A stretch of DNA of 64,000 bases from Lepas anatifera (taxonomy: Eukaryota > Arthropoda > Thecostraca > Lepadidae): assembly GCA_034440635.1 (NCBI GenBank), contig JAOTON010000772.1:1205001-1269000 (forward strand), given 5' to 3'. Shown here one piece after another: positions 36,347-50,600 of this stretch (positions are counted from its first letter, which is position 1; each line of letters opens with the position of its first letter). A program made the translations under genes and the position numbers. The notes beneath the pieces are model-generated. The model was not told the origin of the DNA. It made no database searches and worked only from the letters and a program-made list of their open reading frames with translations.

Positions 36347-39300
36347 CACGTTCAAGTTGCGAGGCATCTTGCGACGGTGACGTCATCGCTGCAATGCCGC
36401 AGGCGTTTTGCGGCTTGAAGTATCGGCAAACTAGGTATATTTGACATGGTCAGGAAGGCTTGAAAATGACTGGAAGACGTCAAAAATGGTTTAGTTGACA
36501 AATTTGATCATATTTCTAGCCAGTACAGAGTTTCTGGAGTTACTAGTAGAAAACCGGAACCAACCTGGGATTCTAGGGCCTTGCTTGAAATAATATGTGT
36601 ATATGTACGTATATTCTATGGCAACAACCGGATGATTTTTCTCACATAAGCCCTCGTGCATTTGTTCGTTTTTTTCGGTCGTCTGTCAACATAAATAATC
36701 TAAATTGTTATTTTTTGGGCATGTGCAAAGGGCGCGTGAATGATTGGGTCTTAATTTTCAGGCACTCACTTCATTAAGCTTTTGTTTTTGTTTATCAACA
36801 TATAGCTGAGAGTGGGGGCGTATGTTTCAGCTCTAGTGAGGAACAGCTACTAATTCCTCTATCGTATCCGGTCCAGAAATGTTTACACGAGCTGAGAGCT
36901 GCAGCGGCTGGAGTACTCGTGTTCAACCAAGGAGATAAGGAATACTTCATTCGGCTTCAATCCGACAAGAATATTCTGAAATTGGAGTAAGCTAACCTAC
37001 CAATCCACAGCAGTTTTGCTGCAAGCCGGTATTCAAATCAGACCCCTTTGGCTACGTTTTTATGGGCCATTTCCAGGACCCATAAAAAGAGTACTCTTAT
37101 TGAGGCATTATTATGGAAATTCTACCCAACAACCAGCGACGAACCATCTTCTAGAAATAATACATGTGTAAGACATGCTGTTGATTGGATTATCCCTCCA
37201 TTCGGTATCTTTTAAAGGTTTCTTTCTGCAGAATAGTTTTAACACTGCTAATTAAACGCAATAACAAAGCCAGCCGCCGGCCCATAGCCTGATATTTCAG
37301 TGCCAAAAGCTACGGTTCGGGTGGTTTTCAGGGACTCTGACGATATGAACTGTATCTACCCCCTCACCCATTTACAGAACAGACGGCTGTGATATTTGCC
37401 AGGTCACAGCACAGCTGCTGACGCCCAGTTCAAAAAGACTGTCAGCCACGTGTCTTTGGACGGAGTGTGTGAGTCACCCGGTGCTTTTCGCTCCTGGCTA
37501 CGTTATTGAGGTATTTTAAGTTCCTTTTGCAGAATGGACGAGTGGTGTTTGCCGCAGAACAACTAAGGCACCCATCCAGGGCCTGCAGGTGATATGACAG
37601 GATCTTGTAAAAAAGTACCGGAAAAATTTATATAAAAAAATCCCAATACCACAAACTTGTGTCAGATCGGATATGGAAGGCGGTGGGATTTTGCGAAGGA
37701 TATTTATAGGAAAAAACAGCAAAACAACGTATTTTCCATCAGAGAATTGGTTTAAAACCACCAAAGTTCGCGAGCCCTGTTCCTACTTCTAGATAAAATT
37801 TCACACGTGAGCGACGTGGTCTGGCACGGCCCGGCATGGCCCGCCCGTCACGCTAACGAAAAGCTTATATCTATAAAATTATGCAAAACACCTTGACGGG
37901 GTCTTCACCATGTTATACCGTGATGAATTTGATTGCTGGCTGCACACATCTGGGATGGGTGGGCTACTGGTGAAGCTACCGACTCGTGCTAAAGCAGGGG
38001 CACGTCAAATCATCTAATTTTCGCTACTTAGTACGCCCGAACTCGGTTTATGCGTATCTGAGTAGGCCCAAATTTGGAGTACAGGGATCACCAATGTTGT
38101 AGGTTAACAGCTGAAGGTCAAATTCATCCTATGTCAAAATAATAGTTTACAGATGCACGAGAAAGTGGTGAGCATATTCTACTGGCTCGATTATGCTGAA
38201 AGCATTTCGATTAAGTAAAATATTATCTGAGTATGCATATTTTTCATCAGCAAAATAACTGGACTACTCCGACCAGCACTAGAACCATACCTTACGCGTA
38301 CACGTGCACGTCCCTTAAATAATGAAAATATAAATTTTCGGGAAATTCAAGGGTGTGCGACGATAGTGCTGTGGCGAGAATTTTGCAGTGAACTGTTCTT
38401 AGGAATTTTTATATATGATGGATACTAAATCGCGTGGGCACGCGCATTCAGCATTGACAGAGACAGCTTCTTCGGGGTAGGAGATATGATCCAAAATTTT
38501 AGCCATTTGCCCATTGCTCAAAAACTATCGGTGATAGCGACACAAATCTTATCCACAGGGTGCAGGGTTCAATGGTACACACTCTGATGCGCCGTTTGTA
38601 ATAATTTTTGGGCTCAACAATTTTGTATCAAGAAAAAACCTACAACAAGTTACGAACACTTTGAATATAAACCGGAGTTTATATTCCCGAAATTATTGAT
38701 GCGCGATCATGGGTATCAGCGAGCCAAATCGGCACCCATCTACCGCCTACGCCAGTGAAGAAACTCGGGCAACCTATGGAGAGCAAATATACGGTAAAGG
38801 CGGAGGAAAATGATTACGCTTTTTAAAAGTGTAAATTTTACAATGCTATTTAGTGCGTCTTAATACTGCACTATGTTCTACAATGAGAACTTAATATATA
38901 TTAGAACGCACAAAAAAACATGGGATTCTCAGCCTTGGGAATCTTTTTTTATTAACATCGAGCCACTGTGACCAACGGCATAGAAACGTAAGCGAAAATA
39001 TTGCTATGCCCTACAATATCATCTGACATTTTGTCTCTCATTCTTTCGTCACTTCTAAGTCCTAGTTCACATGTTTTCCTTACAAATTACGATATGCAAA
39101 GGCACCAAAGCGTAAGCTACAAAAGTATTGCCTTATTTTTCCTGTAGAGCAAGGTATATCCTACACTATGAGCTATGTAGGGATTTCATTGAAACTTTAG
39201 CTTTTCAGACACACGAAACAGCTTCAGTGTCGTCAATGTCAGGTAGAAAATGAAAAAGTCACGTTCTTAGGAGTCTACAGCATAAGAAATCGTACATTAT

Positions 39301-41212
39301 AATTTTATCTTCAAATTCTCGTTATCAGGTACACAGTCGGTTTTCGCCCACACATGGGCGTTCTGGCAACATATAGCTGTAGTTAATTTCTAGTCTATGC
39401 TATGCTAAGGGCTAGAGATCTTAGCCAGAGGTAGATGCAAGGGGTGCAGGGCTTAGATTGCGTTAATGCCAATAGTTAATACATAAACAAAGGCTGGTCC
39501 GAGGCAACGGTGGGGGAGGCTCGAGCCCCCTAGCCCCCTCCCAAAGTAAGTCCCGGATCCGTCACTCCTCTCAGCAATAAGAAGATAAGATAAACAATCC
39601 CGCAACTTCAATTGAAAGCGCCACGTTCTCTGTTCCTTGGTGCCACTTTCGCTCTTTTCACAGCTCTATGGATGCCATTGTTGCCGCCTTCAATTGTGCG
39701 GCGTTTGCTTACACCGGAGTTTGCGTTGGCGGGAAGCGGCCGATTGGGGCGGTGCCGCTGTGGCAGTGTTGTTCCTGCCCGCGGGGGACCGCTCCGCACC
39801 AGAGCCCGCCGTCACACAGTGCCCCCAGGGCGTGCCGGGATGAGCCCAGTCGCGTGTTGAACGGTTCCCCGGCGCGGCCTTATTGCAGCGCCAAACGTGC
39901 AACAGGAGAGATGAGACTCCGCGGCCGCGCCCGCTCACCCCGCCGGCTCCGACAGAGGTCAAAGGGCAGGCGGCGAAATGAAGCCATTGATAAACATGGG
40001 GATTCATATCCATTCATAGTTTCGCAGGCAGATGATCGTGCTCGACGAATACAGCTTATTTAATAACCAGAATTCACATCCGTTGATTGGAACAGCGGAA
40101 CAAATATGAGCGAACTGCAGGGATCATTGATATTCGGGTGGCTCGCCCCAGCACGGCGACAGAGAGGGAGGGGGGGGTGACGTTGCAACGACAGGCGATT
40201 CTGATGCGGCCGACGGACCGTGAGACCGCTGTAATTAAAACGCCGTGCCGACAAAAGAGTCACCGCCGCGTTCGACTCACGCGCCCAGTAGACCGAATAG
40301 CGCGCCAAATAAAGTGTGCGGAGCGTTTCGGCGCGCGGTTAAGAGTGGCAGCAACACCACGGCGACAGGCCCGCCACAGCTGTGTTCAGTGTGAAACGCA
40401 ACAGGACTTCGTGTTGCATTGCCACTGGACATGTGAAAACGACGGAAAGAAGAAGAGTTCGCGACGGACTGCAAGATTTAGGAAAAGAGCAAAAAATGAC
40501 GGCGCAAAAATGCTAACCTGGAGAGGGGTTACCATGGCCCGCTTTCGCCGATGGTTAACACTATTCTTTAAGTTTTTTTAGCATAAAAAATGGAAGAGTT
40601 CATTTTATCTAATAAGCATATCTTTAAACGATTTCAAAAAGTTTAACGCTCAGGACATATAGATGTCGGCGTTGTGCACATATGAAGGAAAAACGAAAGT
40701 GCTTTTATATGAGAATGGCTAATTAATTGACCTAAGTACTTCAGAAATTTAGTTTTCTTACGTAACTCGCTTAACTCAGTAGGATTTCGGGAAAATACAT
40801 GTATTCCTACCAGAAATATACCATTGGAAGACATTTTGCAATATATTTGGGCCACGTAAATACGTCTTTTAAGTGCGTTCTTCCAGCAATGATTTTTAAG
40901 CAATCTTTGACAGATTGAAACAGCTCTTGTTTTAAAATCACTGATAAGAAAGGACTAAATCTGTCACAGGCATCTTCATGGGTGTTGATACTGCTGATAT
41001 GGTTTCGTCAAAATCTCTGGTATGGCGGTGTAAATCTCGATTTGTTGTGGAATGCCTCGTCTATCTTATTAACAGTGGTAATTTTTTAATCAAGGAAAAT
41101 GAAGGGTTGCCAATTACTTTTTCCTTAGTTACATTGCCCTCTGGAGCTGAATCGTTATTAGCCGCAGCTAATCATCCCAGTCGAAATTGAAGCTTGTATA
41201 TGAAAACGCCTG
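36347..41212. other. AT-rich non-coding stretch with a GC-rich island
   Basis: 36347-39590 is AT-rich with no exon or complete transposon; a worn MITE-like piece (CTCGAGCCCCCTAGCCCCC) lies near 39520-39570. 39650-40450 is GC- and CpG-rich and opens long frames on both strands (for example 40087-40581, 164 codons) that I could not tie to any family. It may be a promoter or enhancer island, or simply GC-rich spacer. Confidence 0.35.
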
Positions 41213-41330
41213 ACAAAGCCTTGGAGAGTTCCATTACCAAAAACAAATCAGAGCCGGATAGTGTGTCATCGCAAAGCCTTGGAGAGAGTTCCATTACCAA
41301 AAACAAATCAGAGCCGGATAGTGTGTCATC
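41213..41330. repeat. 58-60-bp tandem duplication
   Basis: Two adjacent copies containing GTTCCATTACCAAAAACAAA and GAGCCGGATAGTGTGTCATC. The second has two extra bases (GAGAGAG for GAGAG). They are otherwise identical, so the duplication is recent. Confidence 0.9.
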
Positions 41331-42612
41331 CAACACCAGGCCGATCGACGCTGCCCCCTCGCAACTGTGTCAGGTCATCTGGCCAGCGACACAGTCGACC
41401 CGCTGTCCCCAACGTTCCGTGTCATTACACAAGCCCTGAGGCGACGGCTGAGCGGTCACGTGACTGAGCGCCGCGGCAGCTGAGGCGTTCTCGGCAGCCG
41501 CGTGCGCTGAAGATGCGTGCAGATGGCTCGAGACTGGGTGGTCTCGGGACTCGCGCTCCCGTCCACAGCGCGGTTGACTGCACCCGCGCCGACGCACCGG
41601 GTCTGTTCTCCACGCCGTGTGACTGGACGAAGCACGGGCTCGCCAGCCGAGCCGGGTGGCCGCCATAATTTGCGAACGCTGACTCACGTCCGGTTGTGTG
41701 GATCTGGTTGTCTTCCTGAAACAACCATCCGCGCAGGAAGACCCGTGCTTATTGAGCAATACAAATAGATGTGGTTTTTCTATCTCATTATGCTTAAACC
41801 AAGGACCGGTCACCAACTGTAAGGGTCTTTGTAGCTCAAATCTTGAGAACTACAGAATGCTTCATGCTCTCAACGCTCTCTTCCTCTCTCTTCCCTAATA
41901 TCCCATCTAAATGTAGGTACTGCTGCCTCTCTCCCCTTACTCTTATCTCCATACGCGTCGGAAAAGGGGGGCCAGGGGGACCTGGCCCCCACTTTTTGGC
42001 CAAAAATTTCCTGATCTCAGTCAAAATGAGAAAGCTGGACATTCTTATATCCAGCCGCTGCGGAAGGCAACGAGGAGCCCAAATTTGAACAGTTTTGGTC
42101 CTGATGTTGAAAGTTTTTGTCAGCATCAGGTTGAAGATTGGCTGGCCCCCACTTTTTCCGGTGGCGACACTTATGCTTATCTCTTTCACTTGTATCCCTC
42201 TCTACCACCACACCTCCAGCGTTTTAGGTGTGCCTTGTCGAGAACTTCTTGTGGGCAGCTGCCAAGCCACTCAACAGTCTTATCGTGGAATAATTTACAC
42301 AACTAAAAGTTTGAAGAGCGACCTAAACAGTCGCTAAAGGCAAAATCACAGTGAGGCACAACAGTCGCTAAAAGCAGAACCTAAAGGTACAACCACAGTG
42401 AGCAAAATGGTAGCATTAGTTCCACCTAGTAGAAACAAACCTATTTATATGAAACCATGCTACAGATAATAGAAATGAAATAATTCTGGCAGTTTTATAA
42501 AAGTTTACAAAAATCATCAGTCTGGTTTCTAAAAGGGGGCTGGCAATACTGGTCCGCAACAGTAATGAGTGCAAATCGTGTAACGGTAATAACGCGTTTC
42601 ATCATATCAACT

Positions 42613-42614
<2 letters not shown>
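41331..42614. other. Non-coding stretch with transposon-like fragments
   Basis: CTGGCCCCCACTTTTT occurs twice as a direct repeat (about 41983 and 42149), each in a context typical of worn DNA-transposon ends (GGGGGGCCAGGGGGACC). A loose duplication of ACAGTCGCTAAA with CACAGTGAG lies at 42324-42400. No gene is supported; the frames on both strands at 41370-41816 are chance frames in GC-rich sequence. Confidence 0.45.

Positions 42615-42684
<70 letters not shown>
42615..42684. repeat. TA microsatellite
   Basis: Nearly pure TA dinucleotides, broken once by ATATTATATTATA. Likely unstable in copy number. Confidence 0.95.
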
Positions 42685-42686
<2 letters not shown>

Positions 42687-43329
42687 CAGAAAATTTGCAG
42701 AGGCGGTGGCACCCGTCGAAGAAATGTAGTTCATAAACAGGGCTCCAGCCTAGCTGTATGTCGAACAGTGCAAAACTTTTCTTTTTCCGAGAGTGTGCGG
42801 CGTCAAGCCTCCCCCTTCGCTGGATGTATTTTTGTAATAATGTGCACCGCATCCAGTGCACCAGGCGAAGATTCCAAACCTCTGAGTTTGGCGCGGGGAG
42901 AGCCCCAGACGGCGCAATGCCTCACAGTAGTACTAAACCTGTCACCCTGCCGCTGGAGTCGACCGTGCGGTGTCGGGCTCGAGTTCCTGCTCCCCGTCAC
43001 AGCCTCGAGCCAATAACCTTTGACCCCATCCCCTCCCCCTCCCCACCGCCACCGCCACACCCTCGTACGGCCGAGAGAAGTCTGTCACAGCCGACGCGAG
43101 ACTTCAGTGCGTTCGCTGCTGAAATCCTACACGAGTCGTGGGATATGGCGTAAATGAGGGCTGATGAAGTTGACATTACCGTTCCATCCCACGCCGAAGT
43201 TAGCAGCCACATGGGTGGGCAGTGGGCACTCAAGTAGAAAATTCGTTTTGCGTGTAAGGTTGCTAAGGTGTCCATTTCAGAGGTGGCCGACAAACAATTC
43301 GCAGTATAAAAAAAGGTTTCGTCACATTT
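42685..43329. other. Non-coding stretch
   Basis: A GC-rich patch at 42880-43080 opens frames on both strands; no motif, repeat or splice pair was found. Confidence 0.4.
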
Positions 43330-44160
43330 GAGAGAACGGATGAGTGCATTGAATGGAGAAAGAAACTAAAAAATTGGATAATAATCGTTTTACTTGTATG
43401 TTTTGAAAGTCAGATATGCTATTTGAGATCGCCACAATCGCGCGTCGCACCAGTTCATCTGCTTTGTATGCCGAGAAGTGACGTCATAATGTCATATAAT
43501 CGGGATAATGTATCAAAGCCGCCTCATATGAAATGTCAAGGCCGAGGTCAAAGGCCACAGACTAAGGTCAGGCATAATTTTTGAGGTCATTGACCTCAGT
43601 GCTTCGGCCAGATGACGTCACCCAGTATGACATGCATTATATTAGACACCATAGTTACGGTAACTCAATGTTAAGATCAAGGTCACAGGTCAAATAAAAA
43701 TATCATGGATCAAAGTACAACTCTCATTTACCACGTAACGGCAACTATAGCACTAGTTATGCCGTAAATTACGGGGAATATGCCATACTGTGACACAATA
43801 GGGCAATGACCATGGATAACTTTGTTCTCAAATTTTCGGAGAAAATCATACAGGGCTTTCCCTCCATGCCTTCGATCCAATTTTAGCGTATTCATGGCTA
43901 TTTCCGCATAACCACCGCTTTTACCAATGGTTGCGAGCAAGCCAAAACTTGACACTTGTCGACCTCGTTTGACCTTGAATATATTAAAACAGGCAAAAAA
44001 GTTGGTTACACTGAAGATTACTTCAGGCGAGAACATACGCACACAACGGGCGATTTCCTAAACCTCATGGTTTTATGATATCAGTGGGGGGGTGCATTTT
44101 AGGTACCACTCTACTACGCATACACTAAACCCCTCTCCACTGCACGTGTTCAGATTTCTC
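43330..44160. repeat. AGGTCA-rich dispersed repeat, family A copy 2
   Basis: It shows the same landmarks as the copies at 30740 and 58740: TTTTACTTGTATG (about 43388), CGTCGCACCAGTT (about 43443), GAGGTCATTGACC (about 43583), GCACTAGTTATG (about 43750), ACCTTGAATATATT (about 43972) and AAACCCCTCTCCA near the end (about 44128). AGGTCA half-sites include one TCAAGGTCA at about 43678. No conserved frame. Confidence 0.75.
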
Positions 44161-44550
44161 AGGAACTGCCTAGACGACGAAAATAAGGCTGCGGCCCGGG
44201 GCTGAAATGTTTCAAGAGCACTTGGAGAGCTCTCCCGGAGTCATCGAGTGTTTGTCGATGGCCAGTACGTGTTCCTCATCAGGATAAGGGTCTATTGAAC
44301 GACATCGATTTTACCCTGTGGACTGTACTCTAAAGGTACAGTGGAGCTTTCTCAAAAGTTTCTGAGCTTCATTATACATTAAATTTGCGTAAAATATGAG
44401 GCATATGGTCAATGTTACACCAACCTCCGGTTGGCTTACTTTGTAGGCCAGAATAGAAGGAAAACTTTTCAGAAAACAATTAGCGATGATAACTGGATAT
44501 TATTTTAAATGAAATGTTCCGAAAATTCTAGCATGGAATATAGGGGTTTG

Positions 44551-44553
<3 letters not shown>

Positions 44554-44607
<54 letters not shown>
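44554..44607. repeat. TA microsatellite
   Basis: About 27 TA units without interruption. It makes a repeating Tyr-Ile frame on both strands, which I do not treat as coding. Confidence 0.95.
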
Positions 44608-44611
<4 letters not shown>

Positions 44612-47600
44612 TCAATGACATTTTCGAAATGCCTTTGCTTAACAGGGAATCTCAAACACGACCTGCCTATCACGCGGCATATTTTTGTGCATTTCTTTTT
44701 CGGAAGAGAATGCCTGAACGTCATAAACTCTGACAAAATAAAAGTACTTTCGTGAAATTTGCTAACACTACTTTGCTTTAGGGTAATCAACACCATACAG
44801 TCAAATTGTGTCGCAATTCAAAACCAGATTTACAGTCAAACAGCCTACGTTATGTTTCAGTCCACACCCGAGTGCGTAGCTGACTGCTGGGATGAACGGT
44901 AAACACACCAGCAATTATGGTGTTCAGTGTTGGCTCACGCGGCTACCAGAGTACGCCGCGGCCAATGGGTGCGGCGGTGGCTGTTTATGACGCACGCTTT
45001 TAGCAGCCGGTAAACAGAGGTGGCATCAACAGTGCGGCTGAGTGACGCCGCTGTGAACAGGCGCTGGGGAGGCAGGCTGCCGCCGCTGCTGTCGCCAGGG
45101 TGCGCCGTCAGATGTCAGGCCACCTGAGCGGTTATGGTGCTGCGGCTAATGCGTCTGATCCCCCTCCGCCCGGGTCTGGTCTACAGCACACACAAGCAGT
45201 CAACACATCTGTGCGAGAATGGGCCGCACAGCTGTTGTGTGGCACCCACACGAGGATTGCGCTACCACACAGGTAATGAGTCTAATTTCAATTGATTTTT
45301 TAATAACTCCCCGACATTGAAAACAAATTAAATGATCACCTCCTTCCGTTTGTCCCACGGAAAGGTTAGATTATCCCTCCTTTTCAGGTCCCCGTGCCCC
45401 CTCCCCAATGCATCATCCAGTATGGGACGCAACACACAGCACACACTGTGAACGCACCTCAACAAATTCCTATGCAACCGCTTTTCCATGACCACATTAT
45501 TTCAGAGTTGGGAAAATGACTCGGCACGTTAGACCAGATAACACATCGTCGGAACATACCTGCTTGCGAAAATCAAAACTTGCTAGCAGTTGAAAGGCGT
45601 AAACATTAGAGGTCCGCTCCCTGCTCACTGACCGCGGGCGTGTGTAGCGCAGTCATTCTGAGAAAACCTACGCGGGCTGGGCTTTACCGTGTCTGGCAGC
45701 GAAACAGTGCACAGACACGGTGGGTGGATGCGAGAGCTGCCGAGACAGCTGGCGCCGCGACAGCCAGCCCCGTGACGCAAGCCCTGCTGGGGCGCGCCTG
45801 TTTGTACAGCAATTGGATTTGATTTAGCTGGTGATAGGCGGCGGCGATACAATGCACCGGGCTCGTGCGGGGCACCGGCCGGGGAGCACTGGGCTCTTAG
45901 CAGCAATCCAGGCACACTGTACTGGAAAGGGGTGTGCGAGATCCGACACATGGGTCAGTTTCGCCTGCTAGAGGTGAAACTACATTTGATTTGGACACTC
46001 TTGTACATATTCGAATAAATTTTACATTTTGGTTTGAAAGGAAATTGAATTGGACTGACCCGAGGTAAAAAATCAAGTCTGACTTCATTGCGACTCATAA
46101 ATCACTCTATGAAGCCGATCTCTACGCCAGTTTGGGTCCTTAACTCTCTGGAACTTGTTGCTTAGAAGCAACAATAGCATACAATAAATACCATACAAAG
46201 AATACAATATAATAGAACAATAGAACTAGCAATCAAAGGTTCTCCCATAGCACAGTTCATTTGTTCTCCAGCATATTGTTCGATTTGTAGAAAAAAGCGT
46301 CACCGCCCTGTTATGACTCAGCTGTGACGTGGTTTCTGCTAGCATTATCATAGTTTTCATTGGAATAAAGGCAATTGAATTAGCTGCCAAACTTTCCATG
46401 GGTCGCCGGTGTCCTGAGTTATTATTCTGCATCAATAAATGGATGCCTCAGAGTTCCATCTATTCCATCCAACGATGCTTATAACGATTATCATTACACC
46501 CGGGCCTTTGCTCTTCAGCCAGCCACATTCAGACCAGGGATTACTTCTAAGCCTCATCCGTCAGTGCACCCCCGACAATTTGCCTTCCCTTCTTGTCTGG
46601 CGCACGGGTCGCGTGCGGTGTTGATGTCACTCTAATTCGGTCTCAAACCGGCGCATTAGAGCTTCAGCGGGGGAGCCCGACGTTGAAATCGGATCGGACT
46701 CGGCCACCCACACGGCGCCCAGCTGGGCCGGAGACAGCAAGAAACGGCGAGCGGCGGGGGGGGCCGAGGGCACGCGAACAACACAGATGCTGCAGCACAC
46801 ACCAGTCGGCTCTGGCCAGATCGCTCAGCACAGGCGAGACCGGCGGTAACAATGCGGTGGTCTGGAAATCGTTTGTTTCGAAAGATCCGATGTGACATTG
46901 TGACGTACCACTGGTTACAGTATCAAGTGTGTGTTGTGATTACTGTGGAAAACGGCCTCCCTTTGTTTTCTCTATTCTGCAAGTGTCTGGTTTTTCTCTT
47001 AAGCTTATCGCCCAATGTTTGGACCGCTGTCGACCCTGTCAAGGTTTTAATTGACATTAGAAGTTAAAGCTATCAGTTTAAAACAATATTTCGGGACTCT
47101 AGTCTAAGCTGCAGGCTATGTGTGAGGACCAACAGGACAGAAGAAGAGAAAGGCATATCGGCGACCTCCTTTCAAGAGGCCTTGCTCCTGAACCAAACGC
47201 TGCTTCCCTGACTGCTGGTTTTGACGGGAAAGTAGGGTGCATGCACGTGCCTTAGCGGCGATGGGACGCGGCCTTGGTCCCGTTTCCACCCACCCCGGTA
47301 ATCCACCTGAAAGCGCGCCCGTCACCAACCCTCTCACTCGTAGCTAATGATAGTCACGGAGGTCATATCTAAATAAACACCAGAAGCCTGTTCACATGAC
47401 GGTTTATGCGATGTCAAACTAACCACGTATCTATGGACGAAACCCAGGCTGTGAAAGAGAGCTCATTTTTGCAAACATTTCAGCGTGACGTATCAGAATA
47501 TCAACAGTGGAAAGATCAGATATCACTGCCAGGCCAGGGCAGATGAGGAGCCTGGAAATTATTCTGCTGGCGCTACGGTTCAGACATGGACAGTAGATTT

Positions 47601-50600
47601 GTAATACTAAATATATCTAGCAACCCATTCTAATGACTCCGGGATGAGAGTGAGAGATTTAAAACCCGGATTGCAATGAGTCCAGTGGTCATTTATTCGC
47701 TATCATGGATAATCATTCATTCGCCTCCTCAGCCGGTGGTGGTGAAGGCCTGTAGACACCTTAACATCTCACTGCCATCGTTGTATCCAGGGATATGGTT
47801 TATATATCTTTGGGGCGCCCGGGCACTCCGAATTAAATGTTGAATTGGTGTTAAAAATCCTTTTAAATATGCTAGATATTCTGCCAAACTGTCATGGCTC
47901 AGAATAATTTAATTAACGTTGCTTGATGTTTCATTATCATCCTCTCCCATCCTCGTATCAAAATTCTAGTACGCTGTATTGTTTCGGTCATTACGGAAAT
48001 TTTGGCCGGAAAAATCAGCATCTAGCAACAGAAGGATTTTTTCGCTGGGATTCGCCCTTTCAGTACTTGACACTACTTGTGAAGTCACCCACTGCCACAA
48101 TTCCACCGAATTAGGAATAATGCGAATGCTGAGAGTTGAACGTCTTGATCTAAGAACGGTACATAGCTTTTCACAAATAATGAAAATAATAAACAATAAC
48201 TAACTAGGAACGGCGACGTCACCCAGAATATTAAAAGTGGAGCATCATAGCATACAAACCGATGTTTAAAGGCCTAAAGATAGAAGGACGGATAATCACG
48301 GTTAGACGGCCGTGCACGCTGCGCAGTGGCTTGTGGTTACCTGGAGGCCGAGTGGCGGCAACATTGAAAGGATGTGGTAACTGGAAGGGGAATGGCGTAT
48401 GCTAAAGGAATACAGTGATTTTCATGGCATTAAAATATACATACTTATCAGTTAATTCCCTCGGGCATCTTGTGCTTTGCCTTGGACCCTCCTTGTTTAC
48501 ACGGTCAGAACTAATTATCTCTCCGCCTCAGATTGTCATTTTACATTTTAAACTTTTAGTGTTGCATATGCGTGAAATGTCAGATAGGCGTGTGTGTCAC
48601 ATACACCGTGTGTGTTGTATTACTTATAAGTGTGTCAATCTTAAAAAGTCTTGAAAAGCTGCATCATCTACCCTGATATCAAAAAATTATTATGAACTCG
48701 AAATTGGTGCCGGAAATTTTGTCCACCAAGCATACTCATATACCAAAATAATTTCATGAACTCGCACTCATGTTTTTTCAGTGTTATCGGCACTGCACAT
48801 TGCACAAACGCCTAACCCATATATCTACCCGCGTGCACAGAATGTTTCCTATACCGGTCCTCCTCCCTCAGTCTTACACCAGGCACACCGACCACCATTT
48901 TCAACACCATACATGTAGGCATTACAATCCGTCCGCAACCCCTACCCATCGAGGCTTGAACTCGGCGTCAGCGGCGCCCAGCATGACCTCTGTAACCTCT
49001 GTGCCCGCAGGCAATCGCGGTTGGCGGCGGATGGCGGCCCCTGATTGGTGCAGGCGCGTTCATTTGTATCGCGTGCAATTCAGCGGAAATTTCTCCATGA
49101 CAATGATAGAGCTTTAAACCATGAGCCAGGAGATGTATTAAGATTATGTTTTTCAAACATTTCTAGCCATACCTTGCTCTATATTGGCTTGATTATTTGC
49201 TGCACCATCCAAGACTGCTCTTCGGCACAGGCGAGACGGCGGCAGTCAGCACAGGCTAGCCAGCGGCCGAGTTCATTGAAGTCGGGAGTGTCGCGATGGG
49301 TTTCTGCTGAGTGGAGAGGATTGGGCCCAGTCCCAAGGTAACCGAGGAGGAAGGAGGAGAGAGACATTCATAAATATAAAACTTGATCTTCGGACGAGTT
49401 ATATAGAGAGTGAGGGCTAATAGGGAGCGCTGCCAAAGTACAACCAGACAATATATCAGAAGAGGGAAACACGTGCTGCTTTGCTCCACGTTAGATTGTG
49501 AAAAGGCACAGAGTCTAATTATTCAGGATTCGAAACACCATCGATGTTTATTGTCCATTATGTCCGAGGCTGTCCGTTGTTTGATAAAATATTACGTTGC
49601 AGGTCACATGCAGTATGCCACTATAGCGCCGTGGAACAGGTATTTGTTGATAATTTCCTCTATTTACACCACTTTATGTATAAGGACTTTGCTTCACCTT
49701 TTGGTGGGGGTGCCCAACACCTCATTGGGGGTGCCGAGGCACCCCCAAAGAGATAGAAATCCACACCCCTGGGCCTGAGGGAAGACTAAGACACATTTTA
49801 TATTATGCTATCTCTTTTAATGTGGTGGTTATTGACTTTCTTTCAAATTTGGACGCCCTCAATCATTTGCAAAACTCACGCCTCTGTTTCTATCGCCTTA
49901 TGGTCCTGTCAGTTACGATTCAGCTGTGAGTTCGTCACGCCTGTGCGCGGTGCGCGAAGCCTCCACGCGATGCGCACAGTCTCTGCGTGATGCGCAAAGC
50001 CATTTTCCGCCGTTGCGGTAGCGGCGAGTGCACCGGCGCGGCGGTGTCCCGGCGCCTGCGCGGCTATGCTGTGCCGCGCTACACCTAGCGCTGCGGCGCA
50101 GGCTAATGTCCCCAGGTGATAATGAGCGGCGGTCCCAGCGCCGCGCAGGTAACCGCAGAGGCAGCGCTCACTCCCAAATAGCAGTCACGACAGCTCTGGG
50201 CTCTGGTTTTCATATTATTGTGTTTAATGTTCCTGAGTCTCAAATGCGCCATGGTTGGACTGAAACAAGTGATTAAACATCCAATTGTCAAACAAGCGAT
50301 TAGAGTCGGGTCTGCACCCACAGTCGGAATTTGGACGGCTGACACGCTACCGACAGGACAATACAACGCAGCCTCATGCCGCCATTGACACAGTACAGAC
50401 CAGAGTCAGCCAGGCGGGCGCTGTCTGTCGGACCCCGACTCCGCGGCCAGGCGCGGCTGTCGGTATCGGCCCTATCGTCACCTGCGGCGGCGCGCCATAA
50501 AAAGCGCGCGAGATGGACCGGCCGTCGCCACCGCGGCATTGTTCGCCGCGCTCTGTATTCGTCACCTCACGCCCGACACGGCTGCGGCTGCGCTGCGTTT

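Noticed and set aside
34221..39380. CAACATATAGCTG found three times at almost equal spacing (34221, 36796 and 39367; about 2573 bp)
   Set aside because: Flanking sequences show no similarity, so a 2.57-kb tandem repeat is not supported; the 13-mer is probably coincidence or a short shared transposon end.
40087..40581. 164-codon + strand open frame
   Set aside because: Arg/Lys-rich chance composition in CpG-rich sequence; no family pattern recognised.
44500..44796. Tyr-Ile repeat frames on both strands
   Set aside because: They are the TA microsatellite read in frame.
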